Shown: positions 34,601-45,235, counted from the first letter of the stretch. The stretch is DNA of 64,000 bases from Arbacia lixula (GCA_963669155.1 OZ022593.1:11101796-11165795); one strand, 5' to 3'. A program made the numbers and translations. The notes: generated by a model from the sequence alone, not told the origin.

Positions 34601-35289
34601 AAGTACCAACAGAGTTAACAGTTTACTGAGCATCAGTCAACAGGCCACCACTCTAAATGTTAGATATTTATGTTGACTTTATAGTTGCCTTTGACTTCAT
34701 TCTGTCACACACATACACCAATGATTTGGTCAGTGACAGCTAGATCTAGACTCCTAGTCCTCCTAGTCCCAGACTAGCTTGACTGCAAATTCCAAAATGC
34801 AACTGGATTCAATCCAACAGCAACTGCATCAAGCCTGGATAGGGACGCCCGTGTGTCACTAGATGGCACTTTGCACGTAAATGCAAAAACGGAATGACAA
34901 ATTGGTGGGCGCAGTTTGCGAGATACGTGATCTGTTCGGTAAGCGGCCTTCCGATGTAGAATATTATCGAAGTAAATTTATGGGTTGAGATTTTGAGCAC
35001 TGCGAACCCGTGAGTTCTTCTTTCATTTGCAACAAAAAGTTTTTGGACAGACGTGTGATGTATCTCATTCCAGCATTTCACTTGGACACGTGTTATGCCA
35101 TTCAGCTAACAGAACTTTCAATATGTGGGGCGAGCATGTCGTCGCCGTCGGGAAAAACAGCTTTGAAGAAAAGTGAACTCTTACCGTTCCTGTTTCTTTT
35201 TTGAACCACTTGGCAGCTTTTTCAAGTTTATTCTGGATTAAATATCTAAAGACGTGCGGAAATAACTGGCTAGGAGTAGCTTCATCCAT
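28483..35289 (-). CDS. NOLC1: NOLC1 / Nopp140 nucleolar phosphoprotein, five exons
   Basis: Nopp140 is a nucleolar and Cajal-body chaperone of box H/ACA and C/D snoRNPs and a scaffold for RNA polymerase I factors, heavily phosphorylated by CK2. Coding exons, all phase 0, read on the - strand: 35289-35185, 34503-32035, 31314-31180, 30036-29944, 28641-28483; total 986 aa. Residues 1-55 form a LisH-type region ([20 protein letters not shown], then [11 protein letters not shown]). Residues about 60-860 alternate Ser/Asp/Glu blocks with Lys/Pro/Ala spacers, with ten near-identical KKAESSD units. The C-terminus has [46 protein letters not shown] and VNSIKFDSE, diagnostic of the SRP40/Nopp140 C-terminal domain. 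The ATG has A at -3 and G at +4. It is longer than human NOLC1 (about 700 aa) because of repeat expansion. A small extra exon in the introns cannot be excluded. Confidence 0.95.
28949..29386. mobile_element. GGGTGGTATTCCAGAA element in NOLC1 intron 4
   Basis: Left end GGGGTGGTATTCCAGAA and right end TTCTGGAATACCACCC. The terminal word recurs internally at 29022-29033 and, inverted, at 29296-29310, so it may be a nested or dimeric element. 438 bp. Confidence 0.78.
29944..30036 (-). CDS. NOLC1: NOLC1 exon 4 (start of SRP40 C-terminal domain)
   Basis: Acceptor CTGTTTTCAG precedes 30036; donor GTTTGA, a weak but usable GT, follows 29944. The 31 codons include [15 protein letters not shown] and DNSFDAK, close to vertebrate NOLC1. 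Confidence 0.92.
30121..30341. mobile_element. GTACACTACAGCTCAAAGG hairpin MITE, copy 1 (NOLC1 intron 3)
   Basis: Ends TGTACACTACAGCTCAAAGG and CCTTTGAGCTGGAGTGTACA; inner arms CCGCGGTATATTTTATC and GACAAAATATACCGCGG; loop with GCATCATGTTCCATG. Copy 2 at 50387-50602. Confidence 0.87.
31180..31314 (-). CDS. NOLC1: NOLC1 exon 3
   Basis: Acceptor TTTTCAG precedes 31314 and donor GTAGGA follows 31180; 45 codons, phase 0. It encodes the last acidic serine block ([13 protein letters not shown]) and a Thr/Pro linker ending VPQTK. Confidence 0.88.
31770..31857. repeat. Two-unit tandem duplication (about 43 bp) in NOLC1 intron 2
   Basis: TGAATATTATCAGAAATA and TGTACAACAAAGAATCCATG occur twice in order. 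Confidence 0.8.
32035..34503 (-). CDS. NOLC1: NOLC1 exon 2 (giant acidic/basic repeat exon)
   Basis: Acceptor GTTGCACAG precedes 34503 and donor GTAAGG follows 32035; 823 codons without a stop. It opens with the second LisH-region helix and then carries all the Ser/acid and Lys/Pro/Ala repeats. No frameshift or premature stop is seen. The open frame also gives a long antisense shadow frame on the + strand. Confidence 0.93.
32500..33580 (-). repeat. NOLC1 internal coding tandem repeat, ten KKAESSD units
   Basis: Ten units of about 33-40 codons, each built as [19 protein letters not shown], AKPxPK, then (S/T)TPKAK. Units 5-8 alternate a DVAKK/AVAKK form and a TVTKK form with matching TTP/STP spacers, which points to duplication of a two-unit block. 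Flanking units toward both ends are more diverged. Confidence 0.9.
35185..35289 (-). CDS. NOLC1: NOLC1 exon 1 (LisH start)
   Basis: The ATG is at 35289-35287 in context ACA-ATG-G; donor GTAAGA begins at 35184. The 35 codons cover the dimerising LisH helix pair. The next upstream DNA is the interval shared with the divergent C2orf68 gene. Confidence 0.92.
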
Positions 35290-35865
35290 TGTGAGGCGAA
35301 AATTTGATGCAGAAGTACAAGTTTAAAGGTCCAGCCCCACGCGAGTTTACAGACGTCGTGGAATCACTCAAGCGAAGATGAAGATAAATAATCTGACTAG
35401 ATCTTGAAAAGCTACAACTTTGATAGCGACATACATAGCATCCATTACATTTCTCATAAAAATCTTAGGTACTTGAATCAACCATGTTTACATTAATTTC
35501 CCCCAAATGATCTTGTTACATTTTTTCTTGTGTTTGTTATTATTTTATGAGGTGTAAACAACTTGTATAATTACAAATCTTGCTAAATTTTAAGGTACCA
35601 TACACGTTAATTCAATGTTTGATCGCTATATTTAATTTTCTTGGACCCATGCGGAAACTTAGTCTTAGTCAAGTCTTTTTCCACAGCTGCAGACGCATTT
35701 AAAAGGATGTATTGTCCTGTTCATCATCATCGTCCACATATGAGCAACTACCATGGCAACAGGTGCACTAATAAGAGCTCATTGGCTGTTGCTATGGTAG
35801 TTAGGATGGTGATTACAATATCTGAAAACTAATGTGCTTCATCTGGCCCTGCATATCAATGACAT
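35290..35865. promoter_or_regulatory. NOLC1 upstream side of the NOLC1/C2orf68 divergent interval
   Basis: Sequence just upstream of the NOLC1 ATG is moderately GC-rich (ACGCGAGTTTACAGACGTCG), then AT-rich. No TATA box is recognisable. The interval to the C2orf68 ATG is 1820 bp. Confidence 0.35.
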
Positions 35866-35953
35866 ATTCATCTTCATCATCTTCGATTATCATCATCATG
35901 CATCATCATCATCATCAATCATCACCATCATCATCATCATCATCATCTTCATC

Positions 35954-36006
<53 letters not shown>

Positions 36007-36034
36007 CATCATCATTATCATCATCATCATCATT

Positions 36035-36067
<33 letters not shown>

Positions 36068-36073
36068 TTCATC

Positions 36074-36126
<53 letters not shown>

Positions 36127-36157
36127 CATCATCATCATTATCATCATCATCATCATT

Positions 36158-36189
<32 letters not shown>

Positions 36190-36206
36190 CGATCATCATC
36201 AACATT

Positions 36207-36245
<39 letters not shown>

Positions 36246-36257
36246 TTCATCATCATT

Positions 36258-36319
<62 letters not shown>

Positions 36320-36322
36320 CAT
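35866..36322. repeat. (ATC)n tract between divergent genes
   Basis: About 450 bp of ATC with regular ACC, TTC and ATT interruptions. The segments at 35938-36050 and 36060-36170 repeat the same interruption pattern, so there is a higher-order unit of about 120 bp. Frames here are artefacts. Confidence 0.97.
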
Positions 36323-37109
36323 GTTGGGTAGACGGTTTTAATTCAAATTATTTTCGTTGATAGGCCTATACGAGGCCTTGGCCCTGTTGTATAAAACCGT
36401 AGAGCTATACACATGTATTTAGACATACATGTAGCTCTATGTATAAAACTGACAATTACTTTGCCTCCAATGGCAATTTGACTTTGAACAATGGAAACCT
36501 AGTTGGCTGCCGAGCGTTTAATACATGTAGTTAGCTTCTAGCTAAATATGTTTCATATATTACAGTAACATAAACTGTATAAGTATACCTCCCATAATCT
36601 CTCAACACCATCATCATCTTCATTAACTTTTTGGCATTCATATTCACCAAAATCAAATCATTAAACGGTATATTGTTTTATTTTTTTTGTAATCTTTTTT
36701 TAAAGAAGATAAGTCACATCAAAATTGGTTAGGCTCTTAATTTTTAATCTAACGTATGCCGTGTATCACATTTTCTTTCTGAAAGCTGGAACCAGTATAC
36801 ACATTCTTGTTGTTGGAAAGTGAGGATATAAACACGATTATGCATATCATTTTGAATTTAAAATACCACTGTATGATTGTCTGATTATGATACTGTGCGT
36901 AAATGACCAACAAACAAACGGCAGGGAGACGTACTGTACATTCCCGGGACATTCCTCTCTCACAACTGTTCAACACCCCGGCCCCCAGTATTTTAGGAGG
37001 CTAGTCTTGCATTCATCCGCGGTCGCACACGTACACAGCGAATATCATCTCCAACATTTCCAAGCTCATCAGTCGTCATCGATGATCGCTTCTTTCCTGA
37101 GAAAAGAAA
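36323..37109. promoter_or_regulatory. C2orf68-proximal upstream region
   Basis: A hairpin of TGTAGAGCTATACA type at 36400-36445 (GTAGAGCTATACACATGTA pairs with TACATGTAGCTCTATGTATA). The last 150 bp before the ATG are GC-richer and probably contain the start site. Confidence 0.35.
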
Positions 37110-37213
37110 ATGGCTGACGTGGTAGATGATGAATCACATGACAAGGCTAATGTTAGTCGAATTGACCTGAAATCAGGCTTCATGAAACAGATTATACGGA
37201 ACCAGCAGAACAG
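37110..37213 (+). CDS. C2orf68: C2orf68 homologue exon 1
   Basis: Start ATG-GCT-GAC in context AAA-ATG-G; 34 codons plus two bases of an Arg codon, donor GTAAGC at 37214. It holds the conserved basic block before the DDYD motif. A longer ATG frame beginning at 36887 is in another frame and is not used. Confidence 0.85.
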
Positions 37214-39563
37214 GTAAGCCTACCAATTTCCAGGGTTGATGGTCGCGGCTAGGTCCCCGGTACATGCAGATGGCGACTCCGTTGCGATGGATTGGAAGTG
37301 GACGGCAACATTGCAATTTGCAGTGACAGTGCCGTGGGATTGGCATTTCCATTGTATACTTGACAATGTCTGTGATCTGATTATGATTAAATCATGTTTC
37401 TGATGCTTTACTTAAACGTTTTGTGTAACAAAATACTAAGCATTGTTTTTTGTTTTTTTAGGTGTAAAATGACAAAGTGTAATTTGATGCACTAAAGACT
37501 AACAATACAAACATGCACTAAATTAAATATTTGTGAATGTTCCGACTAGGGTTTAGAGGCTTTGTTAAAAGACAGGGTGTCCCATTTGCAAAAGAATGAA
37601 ACTCAGCAGGAATCAGCAGTATACCCTAAAAATAATGTGTGTGAAATTTCGCAGTCACAGCCTCACTAAACCTTTCCAGGAAAAGTGAAAAAACAATTGC
37701 TGTATTTACAATTGAAACCTAGCAGCTGTAGTCTACAGTACAGTCTGGTGTTGTCAAGGCCATGGGGTCATGGGAGGAAATAGGTGATAATTTGTCTTTG
37801 TTTTGTTCTATAATATCCAGAGATGACTACGACAAAGAGATGAAGCAGAAAGAGCCGATGAAATACAACGCCAAAGGTTCTAAGGCTAAAAACAACACCA
37901 AGAAACCTGAACAGGCAATATACCATCCACCAATGAATAAAGGAAATAAAGGTAAAGTATGCTATAGTATACAAGATGAAAATTGTTAAACTAGTATTCT
38001 GATGACGTAAAAAGTCATGTATGATGTTGAAGTACCTGTACAAGAATGGAGATTGTGATGATTTAGCAGTCATTATATTCTTTTCTCAAAAGAATTCAGC
38101 AAATTTTTTAACTTGCGGATTTGCTGCATATACTGACAGATCTTGTTTTTTTTATTGGCCAAAGAGCTTCAAATTTTGCCAGATAAAATGAGGTCACATT
38201 ATCTCCACTGAAAAATAACTCAAATTTTCACTTTGTATTTTTTTTTGGTATCTGCTTCAGCTTAAATATCCTTTTTTGTTAATTATAATCGTTAATATGT
38301 ATCTTATAATTACCAGTAAAACAGACGTAGCATAATATATTGTCTACCCACCAAACTTTTATTCAACTTAATAAATACTAAATATATTTTACCACCCTTT
38401 TCCTAGCACCGGCCAATACGAATGGACACCCTAAGGATATGTTTACGCTGCAGTATGAAGATCCGTATGGTGAAATCTCAGAGTGGCTCGTTCGGAAGGT
38501 AATTTAACAAACAAATGCCGTTGTTCAGACTTTGGGGAGGGAACTGCAGCACATATTGTATGCCACACTTGGTGATAACTTTCATGGTTATAACGCTCTA
38601 GCTGTTTCCATAGTTAATTTGATGATAGGCAGCTTACAACAGGTGTACCGGTATGCAAAGTTATAAAATGGTTATTCTGTCTTCCTGAAAAATACATGTT
38701 TTTATCTGGTAGAGTTATAGTTTACCGTTGCCATTCATTTTGAAAAGTTGCTCCTTATATTGATTACAATTAGTGTAAATTAATTTGATCTATAGTATTA
38801 TTTAAGATATTACAAATATATTTCTTCTTCAATTATTGATCACCTTAATTATCTATATTAGAGTTTTGCTGAGCAAGTACTTGCACTAAATAAATTTTGC
38901 TGAATTTTTAGTACCGTTAACCTTTTCATTTTGAAAAGTTGTGCCTTGTATTCATTACAATAACTGCAAATTAATTTGATCTAGTATTTTTTAAGATATT
39001 ACAAATATATTTCTTCTTCAATTCTTGATCAACCTTAATTATCTATATTAGAGTTTTGCTGAGCAAGTACTTGCACTTAATAAATTTTGCTGAATTTTTA
39101 GTACCGCTAACCTTTTCATTTTGAAAAGTTGTGCCTTGTAATGATTACAATAATTGCAAATCAATTTGATCCATAGTATTTTTAAAGATATTACAAATAT
39201 ATTTCTTCTTCAATTCTTGATCAACCTTAATTATCTATATTACAGTTTTGTTGAGCAAATACTTGCACTTTATATTTTTGGCTGATTTTTTAGTACCGAT
39301 TCTAGTTGAGCACTAAGTTATCAACGTTCTAATCAACCCACTCAGTACCAAGCCAAGGAACTTGACTAAATGCACATTTCATGCACGGTACTGAGACTGT
39401 TTAATAATAAAATGCTAAGTATTGTTCTTATATCTTACAGGGAGACAATCCTCACAAGCTGGCCGAGCGTTTTGGCAGACAGTGCCGTCTCACGGCCCCA
39501 CTCATCCAAGCCTTGGGCTCGCTCATTGAGGAAGAGATGGACAAGCGAGGGCTCCAGACGTGA
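37110..39563 (+). CDS. C2orf68: UPF0561 family protein (C2orf68 homologue), four exons
   Basis: The function of this family is not known to me. Exons: 37110-37213, 37821-37951, 38407-38498, 39441-39563; together 149 aa. Donors are GTAAGC, GTAAAG and GTAATT; acceptors are TATCCAG, TTCCTAG and TCTTACAG. The diagnostic N-terminal block RIDLKSGFMKQIIRNQQNRD continues into DYDKEMKQKE across the first junction, matching the human block around RRNQIARDDYDREVKQ. It is followed by a basic linker with IYHPP, then the C-terminal block LQYEDPYGEISEWLV, GDNPHKLAERF and LIEEEMDKRG. The ATG has A at -3 and G at +4. It is divergent from NOLC1; a tandem array begins about 85 bp after the stop. Family assignment rests on remembered human sequence. 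Confidence 0.86.
37821..37951 (+). CDS. C2orf68: C2orf68 homologue exon 2
   Basis: Acceptor AATATCCAG ends at 37820. The first base completes Arg, then DDYDKEMKQ. A Lys-rich linker and the conserved YHP word follow. It ends with one base of an Ala codon at donor GTAAAG. Confidence 0.87.
38407..38498 (+). CDS. C2orf68: C2orf68 homologue exon 3
   Basis: Acceptor TTTTCCTAG ends at 38406; 30 full codons after the split Ala. It contains MFTLQYEDPYGEISEWLV, aligned to the human LFCLEYEADSGEV word. Donor GTAATT starts at 38499, phase 0. Confidence 0.85.
38740..39300. repeat. Three-unit tandem repeat, about 187 bp, in C2orf68 intron 3
   Basis: ATTTTGAAAAGTTG starts units at about 38740, 38930 and 39118; each carries ATTACAAATATATTTCTTCT, AATTATCTATATTA and GCTGAGCAAGTACTTGCACT or a close variant. 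Confidence 0.92.
39441..39563 (+). CDS. C2orf68: C2orf68 homologue exon 4 (stop)
   Basis: Acceptor ATCTTACAG ends at 39440; 40 codons then TGA at 39561-39563. GDNPHKLAERF corresponds to human GDDPEKVSQQV, and EEEMDKRG to QEEIAKRQ. Confidence 0.87.
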   Translation, partial: GDNPHKLAERFGRQCRLTAPLIQALGSLIEEEMDKRGLQT

Positions 39564-39649
39564 GAAAGATTCCCTATTTCAAGTCAGGTGAAAGGTCAAA
39601 GGTCAAAGGTCACAAGTTCCTGGCCTTGTCAGTATCTGATGTGTTGATG

Positions 39650-40610
39650 TGCATAATGCGATGAAGGGAAGGATGTGGCCTACAAAATCATTAAAGTCTG
39701 TTGGAAGACATGTTTTCAAGAAAAAGTGAAAGTTAGAGACAAGATTCAAAGGCAATATATGCTTTTGGCATTCCAACATATTTGTAGATTCAAGCACTGG
39801 GGTGAAGAGAAAAGGTGTGATTTTCCAAATCACTGAAGCTTGCAGGAAGATGTGTTTTCCAGAAACAGTGAAATGTAAAGACAAGATTCAAAGGTTGTAT
39901 GTTTCTGGCATTGCCAGAATATGTGTAGATTCAAACACTGGGGTGAAGAGGAAAGGTGTGATTTTCCAAATCACTGAACCTTGCAGGAAGAAATGTTTTG
40001 AGGAAATAGTGTAATATTAAGACAAGATTCAAAGGTTCTATGTTTCTGACATTGCTAGAATATGTGTAGATTCAAACACTGGGGTGAAGAGGAAAGGTGT
40101 GATTTTCCAAATCACTGAAGCTTGCAGGAAGAAATGTTTTTCCAGAAACAGTGAAATATAAAGACAAAATTCAATGGTTGCATATTTCTGGCATTACCAG
40201 CATATGATGTGTAGATTCAAGCACTTGGTTGAAGGGGAAAGGTGTGATTTGCCAAATCGCTGAACCTTGCAGGAAGAAATGATTTGAAGAAACAGTGTAA
40301 TATTAAGACAAGCTTCAAATGTCATATGTTAAAGGCATTGTCAAGGTCTGATTCATTGATTCAAACATTTGGTTGAAAGAGAAGTGTGATTTGCCAAATC
40401 GCTGGGGCTTGTAGGAAGACACGTTTTCAAGAAAAATTGAAACATGGATACACAATGCAACACTGGCAAGTATTATATTGTTTATGGGGTTGCCAACATA
40501 TGATGCATTGATTCAAGCACTGAGTTGAAGGGAAAGGTGTGATTTGCTATGAAAATCACTGACGTTTGCAGGAAGACGTGTTTTCAAGAACAGTGTAAAA
40601 TGGAGACCAG
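39650..40610 (+). repeat. Tandem array of about seven 142-bp units after the C2orf68 stop
   Basis: GATTCAAGCACTGGGGTGAA, GTGTGATTTTCCAAATCACT, CTTGCAGGAAGA and GTGAAATGTAAAGACAAG words recur near 39785, 39926, 40066, 40211, 40357 and 40508, with a partial first unit at 39650. The array is probably within the 3'UTR because it begins less than 90 bp after the stop. Confidence 0.92.
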
Positions 40611-40679
40611 AAACAAGTAACAAGATACACAGGGGCTCGAGGCTGTTACTGGTAAGACCAAACTAAAAAGAGCACCCCA

Positions 40680-40848
40680 AGGGAGCATTTCATAAAAATT
40701 GTCAGCACTGACAAAATGTTTTTCTCCGACAGTTACCATAGTAACAGTCAGAGACTAGTGCCTCTCAGCCAATCAAAATCGAGGATTTCACTGAAATTGT
40801 CAGCACGAACTATTTGATCAGTGCTGACAACTTTCATAACATGCCCTA
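40680..40848. mobile_element. AATTGTCAGCACTGA hairpin element
   Basis: AGGGAGCATTTCATAAAAAT and TTGTCAGCACTGA at the left pair with TCAGTGCTGACAACTTTCAT and ATGCCCT at the right. 169 bp. Confidence 0.7.
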
Positions 40849-40979
40849 CTGGATAACTAAAGAGTCTGTCTAATAAACTCTACCTCTTGATCACATGATA
40901 ATTCTACCAAAGTGGTGTTGTGACATCTATTGTCTATGCAGGGTTGTGGTTCTAAACAACATCCCTGAATAGAAAGATT

Positions 40980-41120
40980 TACTGGTGTGACATTGTGTAG
41001 CCGGCTAGTGTCGGACAATTCAAATGATAGTCCCCTATCACTGCTGTTTGCTCTACCCACATAGTTTAGAACTAGTTGACTTGGCAATATTTTCATATGA
41101 TGTCACACTTTGGTACTCTA
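40980..41120. mobile_element. GCTAGTGTCGGGCA repeat family, copy 3
   Basis: GGCTAGTGTCGGACA, ATCACTGCTGTTTGCTCTACC and TGTCACACTTTGGTACTC. The left part may reach 40862. Confidence 0.75.
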
Positions 41121-41670
41121 AGATAGAATATTAAAGGCACAACATGGTTTTAGTGTGTTGATATCATGACATCAGGATTGAAAAGATGACCTTGCAAATA
41201 TGTTTTCCTTGTAGAAGTAAGATACATGTGTACATGTGTGACCCATTGCTCATGTCTGCTCATAGATTTTTGGGCTTTGAGAACCCTGGTCCAGTAACAA
41301 TGTCAAACTTGCCATGGAACTGTAATAATTAAAGGGATGTGGCTTAATTGTGCCCTATAAGGAATTTAAAGTACATGTTTATTTTCCTGTTGACTATTGT
41401 CCATACAGCAGATTATGCCGGAGTCACGCTGCTCAGTATCTGAGTAGAGAAAAGCCAGCCTGCATACTCTATGCGCAGGCTCAGGAAAGAACGCGTTCAC
41501 AATCAGATTGGATGCACAAAGCGTTGATAACGTTTGTTGCCTTCTGAGAATCTTAACTCTGTATGCGCTATTGCTGTGTTATGGTGATACAAGTGATACA
41601 TGCAAAGAGTTAACCAAAGCTTGGGTGGAATTGTTCAGAGGTAACAGGATGTCTTTTCTTTCAACCAGTG

Positions 41671-41788
41671 CCCTGTCTTATTAAGAGGTACGATCTTAAT
41701 CGATCACATGTCCAAACTCCTATCTCTAATGTACAGAGTTATGATTGATATCAATTGTAAGTCAAGATGTGATCATCAGACAGGGTCC
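41671..41788. mobile_element. GGGCCCTGTCTC palindrome family, shorter copy
   Basis: CCCTGTCTTATTAAGAG to TCAGACAGGGTCC with TATCTCTAATGTACAGAGTT inside. Confidence 0.78.
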
Positions 41789-41870
41789 AGGTGGCCTGGT
41801 GGTTCAGTCACTACCTGATAAGCAGTAAATGAGAAATGTGAATCCCTCTGGCTCCAAGATGCTTTCTTCT
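41789..41870 (+). repeat. Possible tRNA-derived SINE fragment
   Basis: GTGGCCTGGTGGTTCAG resembles a pol III A-box region and GTGAATCCC a degraded B-box, about 40 bp apart. No second copy was found in the window. Confidence 0.25.
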
Positions 41871-43069
41871 GACTTGATATTCATCAATTTATATGGAGCA
41901 TAATTTTCTTACTACATGTACTGGGTGAAAGCCAAAAATTTCTTTTCAAAGTAAAATCACCTGAGTGATATATGTGCAGTAGAGTATCCAGAATAAACAC
42001 TGCATATTTACCTCCTTATTCATGTTACATGCAGGGTAGTTTCGTCATTGGGGCATTTTTTGATGAACAGTGAATGCATGTTCAAGTCTAGGTTGCCATC
42101 ATGTATCAGATTTCATAATGAATATGTGAATTGTTTTTGTGCAAGGAGCGTGCCTGCAGCAATATAGTTCATGTAAACTCATGTGAAACCTAAGCAACTT
42201 CAACGTACGCAGATGGGTAGAACAGTAGATGTTGCTGAGACTTAGTATTTGTGCATAGTGTGCTTGATCGCGTATTTGTGTTTCCTTATTTTTTGTACAA
42301 AATTAAAGCACATAAAATGTTGAAACATCTCTTTGTCTTGTGGAAAAATTTGTTTCCATTAAAAAAAAAAAAGATAAGAAGATTGGATATGCTCCCTTCT
42401 AATAGTATTTGATAAGAATGTTTCAAAGTATGTGATTTTCCAGAAGCCTAGCAATGGGAGACATGTATACATGTATACTGGTAATATAAGATTCTATGAT
42501 TGATATGTAACGTTTCCTATCCAACAGGCATAGCCTGGACTGGCTTACATATTTATTTAAGTTGTATCCATTTAATGTTTACATTGTTAAGTAATGCAGT
42601 TTATTTGCAAGGATGCAATGATCCAAAAAGAAAACTAATGTGTGTTTGTTAAACACAGGATTCCGACATATATTGGAACAATTGTGAACGACAAGTTCTA
42701 GTGCAATTTCTATTTATTGATAAAATCTTGTAATATATCTAGATATTTCTCAGTGTTGATTTGATGATGTGTTACCCATGCAAAAAAGTGTGCATGATAG
42801 AAAAGAAAAAAGGACATGTATACTAGTATGCAGTAAATGTGAAAAACGAAGTCCTTCACATTGAACATGTTCCTAAAACCCCTAAAGTGATTATTGAGTA
42901 CAACTTAAACAATTGCTTTTACAGAGTTCTCATTGGGCTCCATTGTTTTTTTTTAATCTACATGTATATGTATTAAACCAGAGATGCAAGTTTTCGTGTA
43001 AAGCCCTGATTCAGGCACCGACATGTTTAATTTCTTGGTTGTAACTTGGGGCCTTGTGTGTTTTATAAA
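41871..43069. other. Intergenic / possible C2orf68 3' region
   Basis: AT-rich with no gene. AATAAA at 41992 and ATTAAA at 42302 are possible + strand poly(A) signals. Confidence 0.35.
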
Positions 43070-43415
43070 TGGCTGAATTTAAAGGGATAGTGCACCCTGA
43101 AATTAAGTTGGTTTCAATAAAAGGAGACACATGAAAGAACATATTAGTGAAGGTTTGATGAAAATCATTCAAAGGATAGGCCTAAAGAAGTTATGATCTT
43201 TCAAAATTTTGACAGTGTGATGTCACATGTGAGGTGCTATCCCATATGCTGTGTACAATTTTTTCAAAAATGTGTATAAACTGGCTGAATTTAAAGGGAT
43301 AGTGCACCCTGGAATTAAGTTGGTTTCAATAAAAAGAGAAACATGAAAGAACACATGAAAGAAATCATTTAAATGATAGGTGTAAGGAAGTTATGATCTT
43401 GCAATATTTTAGCTG
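43070..43415. repeat. Two-unit tandem repeat, about 205 bp
   Basis: GGCTGAATTTAAAGGGATAG and GCACCCTGAAATTAAGTTGG-type words occur at 43073 and 43282, followed by AACATGAAAGAACA and GAAGTTATGATCTT in both. The TTTAAAGGG start recalls the hairpin family at 9583. Confidence 0.88.
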
Positions 43416-44668
43416 AACAGGTGAAATTAGTCTGTATTTTTGAAATATAGAGTGTTCTTGGCTAGATTGTAAGTTGCTTGACCATAGTTTGTGGTGTTCT
43501 TAATACATGTAGGGCAGATGATTCAACTGTGAATTACTTTATAGTTCCAGAGTGAGATGTTTACATGTTGCTAATTCTGGAACTATAATTTTTGCAACAC
43601 ACGTGTTCCAATTGGTTTGATGTGAATTGTATTGATTCCTTTTGTGTAGTTCTAGCATATAAAGCATATTATGCTGAATGGCTCGAGGTGAATTTTATTG
43701 ATCTCTTTATGCGATGCTTGGTAGCATAAAAAAGTACTGGTATATCCTGAATGATTTAACATTGATTATAGTGACTCTGTCATGTAATTCAATCATGAAA
43801 AGCATATTTTTGTTGCAATGCATGTGTTAAAAATGATTTAATGTGTTTTGTATTTATTCCGTTATGTGCCATGGGACAAATTTTGCTCTTAAAATTTGCC
43901 ACAGAGAGAGAGCATGCATAATAATGAATGGAATGATGCGACCGTTATCCCATTTAATCCACTGCAGATTAAAAATCTCGGTGTTTTAGAGGATAATCTA
44001 CTGACTCTCACTATCGTAAGTTCACTTGATATTTGTTTTGATTGCTTTGATAACATGTGAATTGTACATGTATTTTTAATGCGGTTCAAGATATGTTTTA
44101 CTTAATATTGGATGGTCAAAAAGTCACAATTCGTCTTGAAACTGCAAATGCACACAAGTTGGAGTTTACAGTGTTGTTGCCTCAAATACATGTTCATGGG
44201 GTAGCATTGGTGAAAGGCTAAGCAGTCCTTAAATATTTACTTGAATGTGGAAAGTCATGAGTAGAAAAGCTCCATAAATTTGACTGCTATCAAATAGCAA
44301 AAATAGATAGCAATGTGGCACCCCCGTCCAATCTATGCATGCATTGAACCGTCCAGTGAAAGTATTAGTGCCCAATGTAAACATTTATTGCATTGTACAG
44401 TCGTGGACATGTATACAGTAAGTTGAACATCGCTACTCTATTTCGCTATTTATGTTCATCTCTTTCATACCAGTAGCGTTCACCTCATGATTTTCTATTG
44501 TGTAACTTTGTGGGTTAAAGATTGACTACCTGAGAGAACTGGCTTATGTCATGAACAAAATTATGAATGTGAAAAAAAAAAGTATGGAGCTGAATAAAAT
44601 GGTTCATGATAAAAAGGAGAAAACTGTACATTTTGATGTCATGTGTGTTTATGTATGTAATTATTATT
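43416..44668. other. Intergenic, no gene seen
   Basis: AT-rich; frames at 43889-44089 and nearby have no family support. Confidence 0.4.
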
Positions 44669-44851
44669 GAGTACCGAAGTGTGACAACTGGTTCTGAACT
44701 ATGCGGGTAGAGCAAGCAGTGGTGAAGCTGGGACTTAATTGGGAATGCTAGACAATATCGGACCGCTAAACCTCTCGCTGGAGTGAGTTTGTTTAGAACC
44801 AGTTGTCTTGACAACATGCTCATGTAATGACACCACTGCACTTTGGTACTC
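44669..44851. mobile_element. GCTAGTGTCGGGCA repeat family, copy 4 (inverted, complete ends)
   Basis: Ends GAGTACCGAAGTGTGAC and CACTGCACTTTGGTACTC are near reverse complements; inner ACAACTGGTTCTGAAC pairs with TTTAGAACCAGTTGTC. Best copy for defining the family. Confidence 0.8.
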
Positions 44852-45235
44852 TTTTACATGTCTTGTTATGTGTGTCTTTATCATTTTATTAGTGGTGGTA
44901 TGGTGCTATAACATTTGATACCAAGTCTTAAATATCATTTTACACAATACACAGCCTCATAAACGAGTTGCGAATTTGCCTCTCCCAAAGCATCAATTTT
45001 TAAAACATTCATACATACAACTCTTGTAAGACTTGTCCAATTTTCTTCAGACTTATTTTGCTCTGTTCTCAGAGTTTTCGACTTTTAGTGAGAGCACGTT
45101 AATTTTAGACTAGAGGTCCCCATTAATTTACGTCTTTCTGGCGCCCATTATTTTAAACAACCAAATGTTGATACTTCATATTCCTTCCATTACACTACCA
45201 CATGACGAACACAACAGGCATGTATGCATGTGCTA

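Noticed and set aside
35832-36341. Several overlapping poly-Ser, poly-Ile, poly-His and poly-Asp frames
   Set aside because: (ATC)n microsatellite.
36887-37117. ATG frame overlapping the C2orf68 start
   Set aside because: Different frame from the conserved protein and no family resemblance; the ATG at 37110 gives the family N-terminus.
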